A stretch of DNA of 64,000 nucleotides from Rhodovarius crocodyli (GTDB lineage Bacteria; Pseudomonadota; Alphaproteobacteria; Acetobacterales; Acetobacteraceae): assembly GCF_004005855.1 (NCBI RefSeq), contig NZ_SACL01000013.1, positions 1-64,000 of the forward strand, read 5' to 3'. The notes below the pieces were generated by a model. That model saw only the letters and a list, made by a program, of their open reading frames with translations. It was not told where the DNA came from and made no database searches. Each line of letters opens with the position of its first letter. The first letter of the stretch is position 1. The position numbers were made by a program, and so were the translations under genes. Of this stretch, positions 26,189 through 35,043 are shown one piece after another.

Positions 26189-27232
26189 ATGGCTCATACC
26201 GTCGGCATCATCGGCTTCGGCAAGATGGGACAGATCCGCGCCGCCGCCCTGGAGGAGGACGGCCGCGCGAAGATCCTGAAGGTCTTCGACAACTACCTGC
26301 CCGAGAAGCCGCGCTTTGCCGTGGCCGCCTCCGCGCAGGAGATCATCGATGATCCCAAGATCACGATCGTCTTCGTCTGCGCGACCAACGAAGTGAACAA
26401 GCCCTTCACCATCGCAGCCCTGAAGGCCGGCAAGCACGTCTTCTGCGAGAAGCCGCCCGCCTTCACCGCCGAGGACGTGAAGGAGATCATGGAGGTCGAG
26501 CGCGAGTCCAACCGCGTGCTGATGTACGGCTTCAACCACCGCCACCACGGCGGCGTGCTGAAGATGAAGCAGGTGATCGACAGCGGCGCCTATGGCCGGG
26601 TGCTGTGGATGCGCGGCCGCTACGGCAAGAGCGTCGACAGCGACTACCTGAAGACCTGGCGCTCCGACCGCGAGCGTGCCGGCGGCGGCATCCTGCTCGA
26701 CCAGGGCATCCATATGCTGGACCTGTTCCTGCACATCACCGGCGCGCCCTTCGACGACGTCCATGCCTTCGTCTCCAGCCGCTACTGGAAGATCCCCGGC
26801 ATCGAGGACAACGTCTTCGCCATCATGCGCAACCGGCAGAGCGGCGTCGAAGTCTCCTTCCACTCCACCATGACCCAGTGGCGCCACCTGTTCTCGCTGG
26901 AAGTGTTCCTGGAGCGCGGCTACCTCGTGCTCAACGGCCTCAAGACCTCCTCCGGCACCTATGGTGTCGAGGAACTGACGATCGCCAAGAACCGCGCCAC
27001 CGCCCCCGCCTCCAGCTTCGATACCGAGGAGCGCATGGTGTTCAACGTCGATACCTCCTGGGCGCGGGAAGCCGAGCATTTCATGGATGCCGTCTCGCTC
27101 GGCATGCCGGTGCTGTACGGCAACTCCAACCAGGCGCTGGACGTCATGTCGCTGATCGACCGCATCTACTCGAACGATCATCACCTCTCCGAGTCCCTGC
27201 ACGAGAACCTGCAGGTGGTCGGGCGCAACTGA
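26189..27232 (+). CDS. Gfo/Idh/MocA-family oxidoreductase
   Basis: A 347-residue NAD(P)-dependent sugar oxidoreductase. The Rossmann start is HTVGIIGFGKMGQIR and the cofactor-site motif VFCEKPPAFT (EKP) follows near residue 90. The second domain carries GGILLDQGIHMLDLFLHITG, with the usual catalytic Asp and His. Such enzymes oxidise or reduce a ring hydroxyl of sugars or nucleotide sugars. It follows the phosphatase by 79 bp, and a GC-rich stem-loop lies after its stop. It is likely a biosynthetic step of the glycan cassette. Confidence 0.92.
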   Translation: MAHTVGIIGFGKMGQIRAAALEEDGRAKILKVFDNYLPEKPRFAVAASAQEIIDDPKITIVFVCATNEVNKPFTIAALKAGKHVFCEKPPAFTAEDVKEIMEVERESNRVLMYGFNHRHHGGVLKMKQVIDSGAYGRVLWMRGRYGKSVDSDYLKTWRSDRERAGGGILLDQGIHMLDLFLHITGAPFDDVHAFVSSRYWKIPGIEDNVFAIMRNRQSGVEVSFHSTMTQWRHLFSLEVFLERGYLVLNGLKTSSGTYGVEELTIAKNRATAPASSFDTEERMVFNVDTSWAREAEHFMDAVSLGMPVLYGNSNQALDVMSLIDRIYSNDHHLSESLHENLQVVGRN

Positions 27233-27243
27233 AGCTTGAGGCA

Positions 27244-27264
27244 GGCGGGCCCCTGCGGCCCGCC
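27244..27264 (+). terminator. GC stem-loop after the oxidoreductase gene
   Basis: GGCGGGCC-CCTGC-GGCCCGCC is a perfect 8-bp stem 12 bases after the stop. No T-run follows, so it may attenuate, stabilise the 3' end or be a weak terminator rather than a classic one. Confidence 0.35.
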
Positions 27265-27297
27265 GCCGGGTGCCCAGCGTTGGACAGCGCAGTACCG

Positions 27298-28773
27298 ATG
27301 CCATCAGCGGCAGAGACGCCCGCGCGCCTTCTCGTCCTGTCGGCGAGCATGAACGCGCGGCACCACGCGGCGCTGGCCGAGACGCTTAGTGACATGCGTG
27401 CGGCGGGTCTGCATGCCGATCTGGTGCTTGCCGCGACCGCGGCGCTGGATGACGGCCTCGCCCGTCAGGTCGGGGCGATCTTCCGCCTGCCGGAAGAACC
27501 CTGCCCGCCCCGCGTCCCCCCTGCCCCGCCGCTTGCCGCGCTCGCGGGCCTCACGATCACCGAACCGATGCTCTGGCGCCGCCCGGGAGAGGATGGCGGC
27601 TTCTCCGTGCTGCTTCCGCCGGGGACGAGATGGGCGCGGCTGGAACTGCGGCTGGACGGAGCGCGGCAGATCAGCGTGTGGGCGGCCGACGGCCCCGCCG
27701 CGCCCAGCCGGATCGCCACAGCCGATCTGGCCCCGGGCAGGCGCGCGCTGGAAGTCGAGATCCCCGAGGCGACAGCCGCCTTCACCCTGTTGGAATGCCG
27801 GCTGGAAGGCGGCTTGCGCCTGCTCGGGCTGGATTGCGGCGATGGCCGCGCGGTGCAGCGCATGAGCATGGCGCTCTCGGGCGCCGCGTGGCTGCGGCTG
27901 TTCCGCGCCGGGAACTGGCAGGCCTCCATCCGTGCCCTCCGTCCGCCGCCGCGCGGCATGCCGCCCGCCTCTCCCACCCTCGCCGCCTGGCTGCACCGCA
28001 ACCTGCGGCACTATGACAGCGTGCTGATGGCCTTCGAGGCGGGCCCCGGAAGCGAGAGCATGGCCCGCTGCCTGCTGGAGGCGACGGGCGTGCCCCGGCT
28101 TCTTTTGCTGCTGCTGGAAGGCGAGGAGCATGAGGGCGTGCCGGGTGCCGCCCTGCAGCAGCTGCGCGCCGATGCCGCGGCCGCCATCTGCCTGCGCCCG
28201 GACCTGTGGGAACTGCCGACAGCGCCGGCCGCCGTGCTGTCCGCTGCCCGCCGCCTTGCCGGGCAGGCAGCGCCCGACCCCGGCGCGGCACTCGGCGTGG
28301 AACGCCCCTTCCTGCTGGTCGCCAGCCAGGAAGGCACTCTGCCGCGCGGCCTCGAGGCGCTGCTGCGCCCGCTGACGGCCGCCGCCGGGCTCGATCTGGT
28401 ACTGGCCGAGGCCGGTCTGGCCCGCCGCGTCTCGCCCTGGGGCGGCAGCACCGATGCGCGGGTCCCCGTCGCCTCGCTGCTCCGGGGGCAGGACCCACGC
28501 TGCATCGGCCTCTGGCTGCCGGAACCGCTGGCGGATGAACGCGCGCTGATCGCCCTGGGCTGGGAAGCCGGCATTCCGGTGCTGACGCATCCCCTGAACC
28601 CGCATGCGCGCGGCCTGGGCGCGGCCGCCATCGACAGCATGGAACGCATCGGCGATCTGCTGTGTGACGGTGCCCAGCGCGACGGCCTGGCGGAAGACGG
28701 CCGCCGGCGCCTGGCGGCGCTGGAGCGGGCGAGAAGCAATTGGTTCCGGCCGGTAGGCGAGGCACGAGCATGA
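27298..28773 (+). CDS. Glycosyltransferase-like protein of unknown specificity
   Basis: A 491-residue protein. It begins like the GT-B protein at 4397-6028 (ARLLVLSASMNARHHAALAE). A beta-rich insert follows at about residues 80-185 (FSVLLPPGTRWARLELRLDG), then an alpha/beta C-terminal half (SVLMAFEAGPGSESMARCL, RPFLLVASQEGTL, IALGWEAGIPVLTHPLNPHA) where a GT4 donor site would lie. No E-x7-E motif is clear. The ATG at 27298 is the first plausible start after the oxidoreductase stop. Its stop overlaps the lactonase start (ATGA). Confidence 0.58.
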   Translation: MPSAAETPARLLVLSASMNARHHAALAETLSDMRAAGLHADLVLAATAALDDGLARQVGAIFRLPEEPCPPRVPPAPPLAALAGLTITEPMLWRRPGEDGGFSVLLPPGTRWARLELRLDGARQISVWAADGPAAPSRIATADLAPGRRALEVEIPEATAAFTLLECRLEGGLRLLGLDCGDGRAVQRMSMALSGAAWLRLFRAGNWQASIRALRPPPRGMPPASPTLAAWLHRNLRHYDSVLMAFEAGPGSESMARCLLEATGVPRLLLLLLEGEEHEGVPGAALQQLRADAAAAICLRPDLWELPTAPAAVLSAARRLAGQAAPDPGAALGVERPFLLVASQEGTLPRGLEALLRPLTAAAGLDLVLAEAGLARRVSPWGGSTDARVPVASLLRGQDPRCIGLWLPEPLADERALIALGWEAGIPVLTHPLNPHARGLGAAAIDSMERIGDLLCDGAQRDGLAEDGRRRLAALERARSNWFRPVGEARA

Positions 28774-29654
28774 GCGAGACGATGGATTTCAGGCTGGTTC
28801 TGGACCTTCAGGCGGGGGTGGCGGAATCCCCCCTGTGGGACGCCGCGCGCGACCTGCTGTGGCTGTGCGATATTCCCGCCCGGCGGTTGCTCGCCTATGC
28901 GCCCTCATCGGCCCGGGTGACTGAGCACCGGTTCCCGGAGGTCGTCGCCTCGCTCGGGCTGTGCCGGTCGGGCCGGCTGGTGGTGGCGCAGAAGCGCAGC
29001 GTGCTGCTGTTCGACCCCGAGACCGGCCGCAGCGAGCCGCTGGCGGAGCTGGACGACGAGCCGGACTGCAACCGGCTGAACGACGGCAAGGTGGGGCCGG
29101 ACGGCCATTTCTGGGTCGGCAGCATGAACAACCTGCCGGACAAGACGCCGAGCGGCGCGCTCTACCGGATCTCCCCCTCGGGCAAGGTGGAGCGCAAGCT
29201 GGAGGGGTTCACCATCTCCAACGGCCTGGCTTGGTCGCCGGACGGCACGCGGCTGTACCACGCGGACACCCGCGGCCCCTGGATCGATACATGGGATTTC
29301 GATGCGACGCGCGGCGAGATCACGAACCGTCGCCGCCTGGCCACGGTGCCCAATGAGGAAGGCCGGCCCGACGGCGGGGCCTGCGATGCGCAGGGCAATT
29401 ACTGGTCGGCGGGCGCATCGGCGGGCTGCATCAATGTCTTCACGCCAACGGGTGCGCTGGCACGCAAGCTGGCCTTCCCGGTGCCCGCGCCGACCATGCC
29501 CTGCTTTGCCGGACCAGGGCTCGACACCTTGTTCGTGACCAGCCTGCGCGAGGGAAAACCCGCGGAGATGCTGCAGGCCTATCCGGCCATGGGCGGGTTG
29601 TTCAGGCTGGACGGCGTGCCCGCTGGCAGCCCTGTGGCGTTGTTCGACGCCTGA
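28770..29654 (+). CDS. SMP-30/gluconolactonase-family protein
   Basis: A 294-residue six-bladed beta-propeller. Family blocks are clear: VAESPLWDAARDLLWLCDI near the start with the metal-binding Glu, CNRLNDGKVGPDGHFWVGSM, and ISNGLAWSPDGTRLYHADT with the Asn and Asp ligands. These enzymes hydrolyse sugar lactones with a divalent metal. In this cluster it might open an aldonolactone made by the Gfo/Idh oxidoreductase. No signal peptide is seen, so it acts in the cytoplasm. It overlaps the upstream gene by 4 bp. Confidence 0.9.
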   Translation: MSETMDFRLVLDLQAGVAESPLWDAARDLLWLCDIPARRLLAYAPSSARVTEHRFPEVVASLGLCRSGRLVVAQKRSVLLFDPETGRSEPLAELDDEPDCNRLNDGKVGPDGHFWVGSMNNLPDKTPSGALYRISPSGKVERKLEGFTISNGLAWSPDGTRLYHADTRGPWIDTWDFDATRGEITNRRRLATVPNEEGRPDGGACDAQGNYWSAGASAGCINVFTPTGALARKLAFPVPAPTMPCFAGPGLDTLFVTSLREGKPAEMLQAYPAMGGLFRLDGVPAGSPVALFDA

Positions 29655-29709
29655 AGGTTGAAGGCGGTGCCGCGTGCGGCCCCGCCCCCCGAGGACCATT
29701 GAGGCCCGC

Positions 29710-30273
29710 TCAGGCCACCGCGTATTCGGCCTGACCGACCAGCATGTCGACGACGGTGGTCAGCCACACCATGTGCAGGCCCTCGACGACATTGTAGGCG
29801 CGCGAGCCGAGCCAGAAATTGATGTCGCCCAGCGCGCGCAGCTGGTTGTCGGGCGCGCTGCCGGTGAAGGTCACGACCTTCATCCCGCGCGACTTGGCGT
29901 ATTTGGCGGCGTTGACGGCATTCTTGGAGTTGCCGGACACCGAGATCAGCACCAGGACGTCGCCGTCCTCGGCGTAGAACTCGACCGCCTTGGCCATGAA
30001 GTTCTCGAAGCCGAAATCATTGGACAGGCAGGTGATCAGGTTCGGCTCGTTGAAGTCGACGGCCCGCGTCTTGCCCTGCTTGGTGAAATCGACGGCGGCG
30101 TGGGAGGCGATGGAGGCGCTGGCCCCATTACCCGCGAACATCAGCTTGTTCTTGCTCGCCCTGACTTCCTGGCACAAATTATAAAATGCAATCAAATTAT
30201 CTTTTGTTTCCGGAGAATAAAGAAACTTTTGATACAGTTTATAATAGTCCTCAAGCCAGGTATCCCACGCCAT
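29710..30273 (-). CDS. SIS-domain phosphosugar isomerase (GmhA-like)
   Basis: A 187-residue protein with a single SIS fold: KLMFAGNGASASIASHAAVDF, LITCLSNDFGFENF and VLVLISVSGNSKNAVNAAKYA are the phosphosugar-binding loops, close to sedoheptulose-7-phosphate isomerase. It would make a D-glycero-heptose-7-phosphate or handle a related sugar. An HldD-type epimerase is present at 37798-38787. The ATG at 30273 has GGAGG five bases upstream, which decides it against a TTG at 30285. The first ~35 codons are AT-rich. It converges on the lactonase gene. Confidence 0.87.
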   Translation of the reverse strand: MAWDTWLEDYYKLYQKFLYSPETKDNLIAFYNLCQEVRASKNKLMFAGNGASASIASHAAVDFTKQGKTRAVDFNEPNLITCLSNDFGFENFMAKAVEFYAEDGDVLVLISVSGNSKNAVNAAKYAKSRGMKVVTFTGSAPDNQLRALGDINFWLGSRAYNVVEGLHMVWLTTVVDMLVGQAEYAVA

Positions 30274-30403
30274 TTCAACCTCCAAGTGTGCGATGCACCA
30301 TACCTACAGCCGGAAGGCCAAAGGCACTATAGCGAATTTTGCTGAAGCACCGCGCAACGATCAACTTATGGAGCGTAGCGCAGCCGACATTTCCGTTGTG
30401 GCA

Positions 30404-32194
30404 TCAAGCGGCCTCATCCGGGGCGGCGGCAGGGCCCACCGCCTTCAGCGCCTCGTTGAAAATGGCTTCGATCTCGGCCTGGCCGGTCCTGATGTCGTCA
30501 GCCGCCAGCGTCAGGGCCTCGCTGGAGAAGACGACGCGCAGGTGGCCGTCCGCCCATTCGCGCGGCCGGCCGCGCTTGGCCAACCCATAGGCGAGCGAGC
30601 GCGCGACGCGGGCGACCATGCTGCGCTCCGCGGCCAGCTGGGCCGCCAGCCGCACCCCTTCGAGGTCGAGTTCCGGCCTCTCCCATGAGGCCAGGGACTG
30701 CGCAACGTCGGTCACGGCCGGATACAGCAGATTGACGTGCAGCTGGTGGGTTTCCGGGTAATAGGCGGCCGCGCGGTAGGTCAGGCCGCGCTCGCTGACA
30801 TCGGCGGAATTGCGCAGCAGCAGGATGGCCGGCGGCTTCTCGGCCTTGAACGGCGGCGGCTCGGGCTCTCCCTCACGCTCGCGCTCACGCTCAGGGTCCG
30901 GCGCGCGCGGGGGCGCGAAGCGCGGCGCCTGCCCCGGCCGGCGCAGCGCCACGCCCATCTCCTCCAGCAGAAGGCTCATCTCGGCCAGAACGTCGTCCAG
31001 ATAGTCGGCATCCGGCATGGCGCTGGCCAGCAGCTCGATCAGCCAAGCCGGCTGGTGCTTCACGACGAGCGCCGCGAAATCATTCGGCTTGACCTGGTCC
31101 TGCCGGTCGTTGCGATAGCGCAGGAACTCCCGATACGCGTCGGTCAGCACGGGGTAGTCGTCCGGCAGCTCGATCAGGATGGAAATGCCGCGGGCCAGGA
31201 AAGGAATGCCGAAGCTCGGCGATTCCTTGAGCCAGAGCGCCCCGCGCAGGACGCCGTAGCACTCGTCGCGGTGCACCAGCGCCAGACGGCCTTCGTTGCT
31301 GGCCCAGGGCATGCTCGGATGACGCACGGTCTGGTCGACCAGGCGGGGGTCGAAGGCATAGTGGATCACGATGCCCTCAGGCGTGCGCACCGCCTCGTAC
31401 TGCTCAAGCGCGGCCAGGCTGTCGGCCGTGCTGACCAGGCTGCGGTCATCCCTCAGCCCCGCGATGCCGCGGCAGAAGACGATGTCGAGATTGGCGGGGA
31501 AGCGGAAGAAGCGTCCGCGCACGGCCTCATACAGCCAGGCAGCCGGGCTGCGGGGGTTGCCGTTGTACGGGTCCGTGACGGTGTTCTGCTGCTCGTCATT
31601 GCCCATGAGCACGACCTCGGTCCACTCGCCGGCGGCATCGCGCCCCTCGGCGGCGGCGGCCTCGGTCGCGGGCAGCACCCCTGCCATGGCACCTTCAGCA
31701 TCGGCGCGCAGCAGGCGGCCATAGACGCCGTCATACTTGCCGATCACGACCTCATGGACCGTGCCCTCATGGGCGGAGCGGTAGCGCATGCCGAGCTGGT
31801 TGGAGGGAAGCGCCGCAACCTTGGCGCCCATGCCGAAATTGCGGTCCAGCCCGGTTTCCTTGCGGATGGAGGAAGCGATGTCGCACATCTGATCAAGCTC
31901 GGCCGCCGTCAGGCCCCGGCCGGTGTTCCAGATGGCCAGCTTCGTCACCTCGCCCAGATTCAGCGGGGAGAACTCCACCCGCCCCGCCACGCCGGTCTCG
32001 GCAGCGGCTGCCTCCATCGCGTTCTTCAGAAGCTCGCGGATCATCATGGTCTTGGGGCAACGCTCGATCATCGAGGCGACGAGGAAATCCTCATCCCGCA
32101 CGCGAAGCTTGGCGACGTTGGCGCTCAAATTCAGATCCTCTTCCGAGAAAGCGGCCAAGCGGCCGAAGGGGGTTGGAAGCAGCCTAGCAGACAT
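30404..32194 (-). CDS. GHKL (Hsp90-like) ATP-binding protein
   Basis: A 596-residue protein with a GHKL ATPase fold at the N-terminus. The N-box is MMIRELLKNAMEAAAAE near residue 50, the G1 box is LAIWNTGRGLTAAEL, and the G2 box is FGMGAKVAAL. A transducer-like domain follows. Residues ~430-460 are a charged Pro/Glu/Arg-rich linker before a C-terminal domain of ~140 residues. It lacks the DHp domain of histidine kinases. The substrate or partner is unknown; similar stand-alone ATPases include chaperones, MutL-like and defence proteins. It sits between the sugar cassette and a catabolic operon with wide gaps on both sides, so it may be its own transcription unit. Confidence 0.78.
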   Translation of the reverse strand: MSARLLPTPFGRLAAFSEEDLNLSANVAKLRVRDEDFLVASMIERCPKTMMIRELLKNAMEAAAAETGVAGRVEFSPLNLGEVTKLAIWNTGRGLTAAELDQMCDIASSIRKETGLDRNFGMGAKVAALPSNQLGMRYRSAHEGTVHEVVIGKYDGVYGRLLRADAEGAMAGVLPATEAAAAEGRDAAGEWTEVVLMGNDEQQNTVTDPYNGNPRSPAAWLYEAVRGRFFRFPANLDIVFCRGIAGLRDDRSLVSTADSLAALEQYEAVRTPEGIVIHYAFDPRLVDQTVRHPSMPWASNEGRLALVHRDECYGVLRGALWLKESPSFGIPFLARGISILIELPDDYPVLTDAYREFLRYRNDRQDQVKPNDFAALVVKHQPAWLIELLASAMPDADYLDDVLAEMSLLLEEMGVALRRPGQAPRFAPPRAPDPEREREREGEPEPPPFKAEKPPAILLLRNSADVSERGLTYRAAAYYPETHQLHVNLLYPAVTDVAQSLASWERPELDLEGVRLAAQLAAERSMVARVARSLAYGLAKRGRPREWADGHLRVVFSSEALTLAADDIRTGQAEIEAIFNEALKAVGPAAAPDEAA

Positions 32195-32329
32195 CTCGCA
32201 GCGGCGTTAGACAAAGAGAGAAGCACCCGGCAGGACAGGAGGCGAGACCTTCCCTGCGCCCCGGTCAAAGCGGCAGCCTCATCCTCACACATAGTTGTAG
32301 ACGGCAAATGTGCCCGGACCGGGACTTGG

Positions 32330-32344
32330 TTGTACCCGGTACAA
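32330..32344. promoter_or_regulatory. 15-bp palindrome upstream of the GHKL ATPase gene
   Basis: TTGTACC-C-GGTACAA is a perfect inverted repeat about 136 bp before the ATPase start, in a 226-bp gap that otherwise shows nothing. It may be an operator for the minus-strand gene. Nearby TTGCCT and ATTGTA on the minus strand are 17 bp apart but form a poor promoter. Confidence 0.4.
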
Positions 32345-32420
32345 TCTTGCCATTTTATCTACAGGCAAAGGCCGGGCGCCGCTCAGCGCCCAGCCTTGCC
32401 CCAAGCCTTATCCCAGAGCT

Positions 32421-32945
32421 CTAGCCCAGCTTCACCAGCCCTGCCGCGAATCGCCGCCAGTTGGCGACATAGCCATCGGCCGACCGGCGCAGGTTCTCGG
32501 CGGCCTTCTCGTCCAGCGTCCTGGCCACCCGCGCGGGCGACCCGACAATCAGCGAGTAGTCCGGGAACTCCTTCCCTTCCGTCACCAGCGCATTGGCGCC
32601 GACGATGCAGAAGTTCCCGATCTTCGCGTTGTTCAGGATGGTGGCCCCCATCCCGATCAGCGAATGGTTGCCCACGGTGCAGCCGTGCAGGATGGCCTTG
32701 TGGCCCACCGTCACGCCTTCACCCAGGGTCAGCGGCACGCCGGTATCGGCATGCAGCACCGACCCGTCCTGGACATTGCTGCGCGCGCCGATGGTGATCG
32801 GCGCGTTGTCGCCGCGCAGCACCGCGTTGAACCAGATGCTGGCCTCCTCCTCCAGGATGACGTTGCCCATCACCTGGGCACCCGGGGCGATCCAGTATTC
32901 GCGCGGCAGCTTCGGCGCCACGCCGTTCAACGCGTACAGGCTCAT
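32421..32945 (-). CDS. Gamma-carbonic-anhydrase-family protein
   Basis: A 174-residue left-handed beta-helix protein. Three conserved His ligands are visible in VLHADTG, TVGHKAILHG and the pattern between them (residues ~65-93), as in YrdA/CaiE-type proteins. Many members bind Zn or Fe but show weak or no carbonic anhydrase activity. It ends the catabolic operon, its ATG overlapping the preceding stop (TGATG). A small-molecule (CoA-linked) role is possible given the neighbours. Confidence 0.88.
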   Translation of the reverse strand: MSLYALNGVAPKLPREYWIAPGAQVMGNVILEEEASIWFNAVLRGDNAPITIGARSNVQDGSVLHADTGVPLTLGEGVTVGHKAILHGCTVGNHSLIGMGATILNNAKIGNFCIVGANALVTEGKEFPDYSLIVGSPARVARTLDEKAAENLRRSADGYVANWRRFAAGLVKLG

Positions 32946-33907
32946 CAGGTCAATTGGATGCGTGCTTCACGCACGATCCTCCCCCATTTCTCGGTTTCCT
33001 GCTCTACGAAGGCCCGGAATTCGTCACTTGTCGAGCCCCTCGGCACGCTCACGTCCTGGGCGAGCTTGGCGCGCATCTCCTCACCGGCCAGGGCGCGGTT
33101 CAATTCCGCGTTCCAGCGGCGCACCACCTCTGCGGGGGTCCGGGCGGGGGCGACGATGCCGGTCCAGTTTTCCGCCACCACGCCCTCGACGCCGGCTTCC
33201 CTGATGGTGGGCACCTCCGGCAGGAAGGGGCTGCGCTCGCCGCTGGTCACGGCCAGGGCACGCAACTCTCCGCCGGCCACCAGGCCACGGACGGTGGAGG
33301 GCGTGCCGATATACATGTCCACCCGGCCGGCCAGCAGGTCGGTCACGATGGCGCTGGCCCCGCGATAGGGCACCTGGGTGATCTCGGCACCCAGGCGGCG
33401 GCTCAGCAGCTCACCGCACAGATGGCCGACGGTGCCGTTGCCGGGGTGGCCGGCCGTCAGCGGCTCCCGCGCCGCGCGGATGGCGGCGAGCAGCGCCGGC
33501 ATGTCGCGCCAGGGCGCCTGCTTGCCCACCACCAGCACCAGCGGCTGCGCCGCGATCAGCGAGACGAAGGCCAGGTCGCGCGTGGGGTGGAACGGCATGT
33601 TGGGGTACAGCGTCGGGTTGATCGCCAGGTTGGAGGTCTGGCCCATGCCGATGGTGTAGCCATCGGGCGCCGCCTTCGCCACCGCGTCCAGCCCGATGTT
33701 GCCGCCGGCGCCGGGCCGGTTTTCCGGCACCACCGTCCAGTTCGCGATGGCCTGCATCTGGCCCGCCACCTCGCGGCTGATCGTGTCGGTGCCGCCGCCC
33801 GGCGGGAAGGGCACGACGAGGCGGATGGCACGCTCCGGATAGCTGCCCTGCGCGCGCGCGACCATGGGCAGGGCCAGGCCGGCCCCGATGAACAGACGAC
33901 GCTTCAT
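32945..33907 (-). CDS. Tripartite tricarboxylate transporter receptor (Bug/TctC family)
   Basis: A 320-residue periplasmic protein with a signal peptide (MKRRLFIGAGLALPMVARAQ). Family blocks follow: YPERAIRLVVPFPPGGGTD, then WTVVPENRPGAGGNIGLDAV and FVSLIAAQPLVLVV. Bug proteins bind organic acids for TctAB-type carriers. No TctA or TctB gene is in the window. The start overlaps the CoA-transferase stop by 4 bp (ATGA). It is one of two such receptors in this operon, which suggests a carboxylate substrate handled by the CoA-transferase and lyase. Confidence 0.93.
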   Translation of the reverse strand: MKRRLFIGAGLALPMVARAQGSYPERAIRLVVPFPPGGGTDTISREVAGQMQAIANWTVVPENRPGAGGNIGLDAVAKAAPDGYTIGMGQTSNLAINPTLYPNMPFHPTRDLAFVSLIAAQPLVLVVGKQAPWRDMPALLAAIRAAREPLTAGHPGNGTVGHLCGELLSRRLGAEITQVPYRGASAIVTDLLAGRVDMYIGTPSTVRGLVAGGELRALAVTSGERSPFLPEVPTIREAGVEGVVAENWTGIVAPARTPAEVVRRWNAELNRALAGEEMRAKLAQDVSVPRGSTSDEFRAFVEQETEKWGRIVREARIQLT

Positions 33908-35043
33908 TCCGCTGCTTCCTTGCCCGGGGCCTCGCGCCCCAGGATCTCAAAGTTGTGTTCGCCCACCTGGGGCAGGTCGAGCCTGAGCCCCGGCCGCCTG
34001 TCGCCCAGCAGAATGGGCAGGGCCGGCGCGCGGGTGGGCGTGCCGTTGGTCAGATGCACGTCATGGAACCCGCCGCTCGCGTTCAGATGCGGGTCGTCCA
34101 GCAGGTCCCAGGGCTTGTTGATGCGGGCGAAGGGCAGGCCCGCCTTCTCGCACATGCTCTCGATCTCACTGACGGTGTAGGCGCCGAGGATTTCCTGGAC
34201 CATCGGGATCAGCTTCTCGCGCGCCAGGCTGCGCGCGGCGTTGTTGCCGAACTCCGGCACGATCAGGTCCGGCCGCTTCAGGATGTCGGCGAAGATCTGC
34301 CACTGCCGGTCGGTCACCACGCCCACGAAGATCTGCACGCCGTCGCTGGCGGTGAAGATGTCGTACACACCCCAGGACCGTCGGCCGCCCGGCATCGGCG
34401 GCGGCTCCACCCCGGTGATCGCCTTCTGCATCATGGCGGTGGAGACCAGAAAGGTGCAGGTCTCGAACAGGGCGGACTGCACCACCTGGCCCACGCCGGT
34501 GGTGTTGCGCTCCATCAGCGCGCCCATCACGGCGATGGCGCCGAACATGCCGCCCATCATGTCGTTCACCGGCGCGCCCGCGCGCAGCGGCCGGCCCGGC
34601 GGGCCGGTCATGTAGGCCAGGCCCGCCATCATCTGCACCACCTCGTCGAGCGCCGTGCGCTTCTCATAGGGGCCGGGCAGGAAGCCCTTCAGGGAGAGAC
34701 ACACCAGCCGCGGGTTGCGCGCGCGCAGCGTGTCGAAGCCGATGCCGCGCTCATCCAGCGCGCCGGGGCGGAAGTTCTCGATCACCACATCGGCGTTGTC
34801 GGTCAGTTCCAGCAGCGCCTCGCGGTCCCGCTCCAGCGCCGTGTCCAGCACCACCGACTTCTTGTTGCGGTTCAGCGCGGGGAAGAAGCCCGCGCCCGAG
34901 GCCGTCAGCGCGCGGGTGCGGTCGCCCCCGGGGGGCTCCACCTTGATCACCTCCGCGCCGAGATCCGCGAGGATCACGCCGCAGGTCGGCCCCATCACCA
35001 TGTGGGAGAATTCGATGACGCGAATGCCTTCGAGGGGAAGCAT
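33904..35043 (-). CDS. CaiB/BaiF-family (family III) CoA-transferase
   Basis: A 379-residue protein. GIRVIEFSHMVMGPTCGVIL, then ADLGAEVIKVEPPGGDRTR, form the family's N-terminal CoA-binding block. The catalytic Asp lies in APVNDMMGGMFGAIAVMGAL near residue 170. It moves CoA between acids through an aspartyl-CoA intermediate. Beside an HMG-CoA lyase the likely acceptor is 3-hydroxy-3-methylglutarate or a similar branched hydroxy acid; the mammalian SUGCT enzyme of this family does that with succinyl-CoA. Start and stop both overlap neighbours, so translation is coupled. Confidence 0.93.
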   Translation of the reverse strand: MLPLEGIRVIEFSHMVMGPTCGVILADLGAEVIKVEPPGGDRTRALTASGAGFFPALNRNKKSVVLDTALERDREALLELTDNADVVIENFRPGALDERGIGFDTLRARNPRLVCLSLKGFLPGPYEKRTALDEVVQMMAGLAYMTGPPGRPLRAGAPVNDMMGGMFGAIAVMGALMERNTTGVGQVVQSALFETCTFLVSTAMMQKAITGVEPPPMPGGRRSWGVYDIFTASDGVQIFVGVVTDRQWQIFADILKRPDLIVPEFGNNAARSLAREKLIPMVQEILGAYTVSEIESMCEKAGLPFARINKPWDLLDDPHLNASGGFHDVHLTNGTPTRAPALPILLGDRRPGLRLDLPQVGEHNFEILGREAPGKEAAE

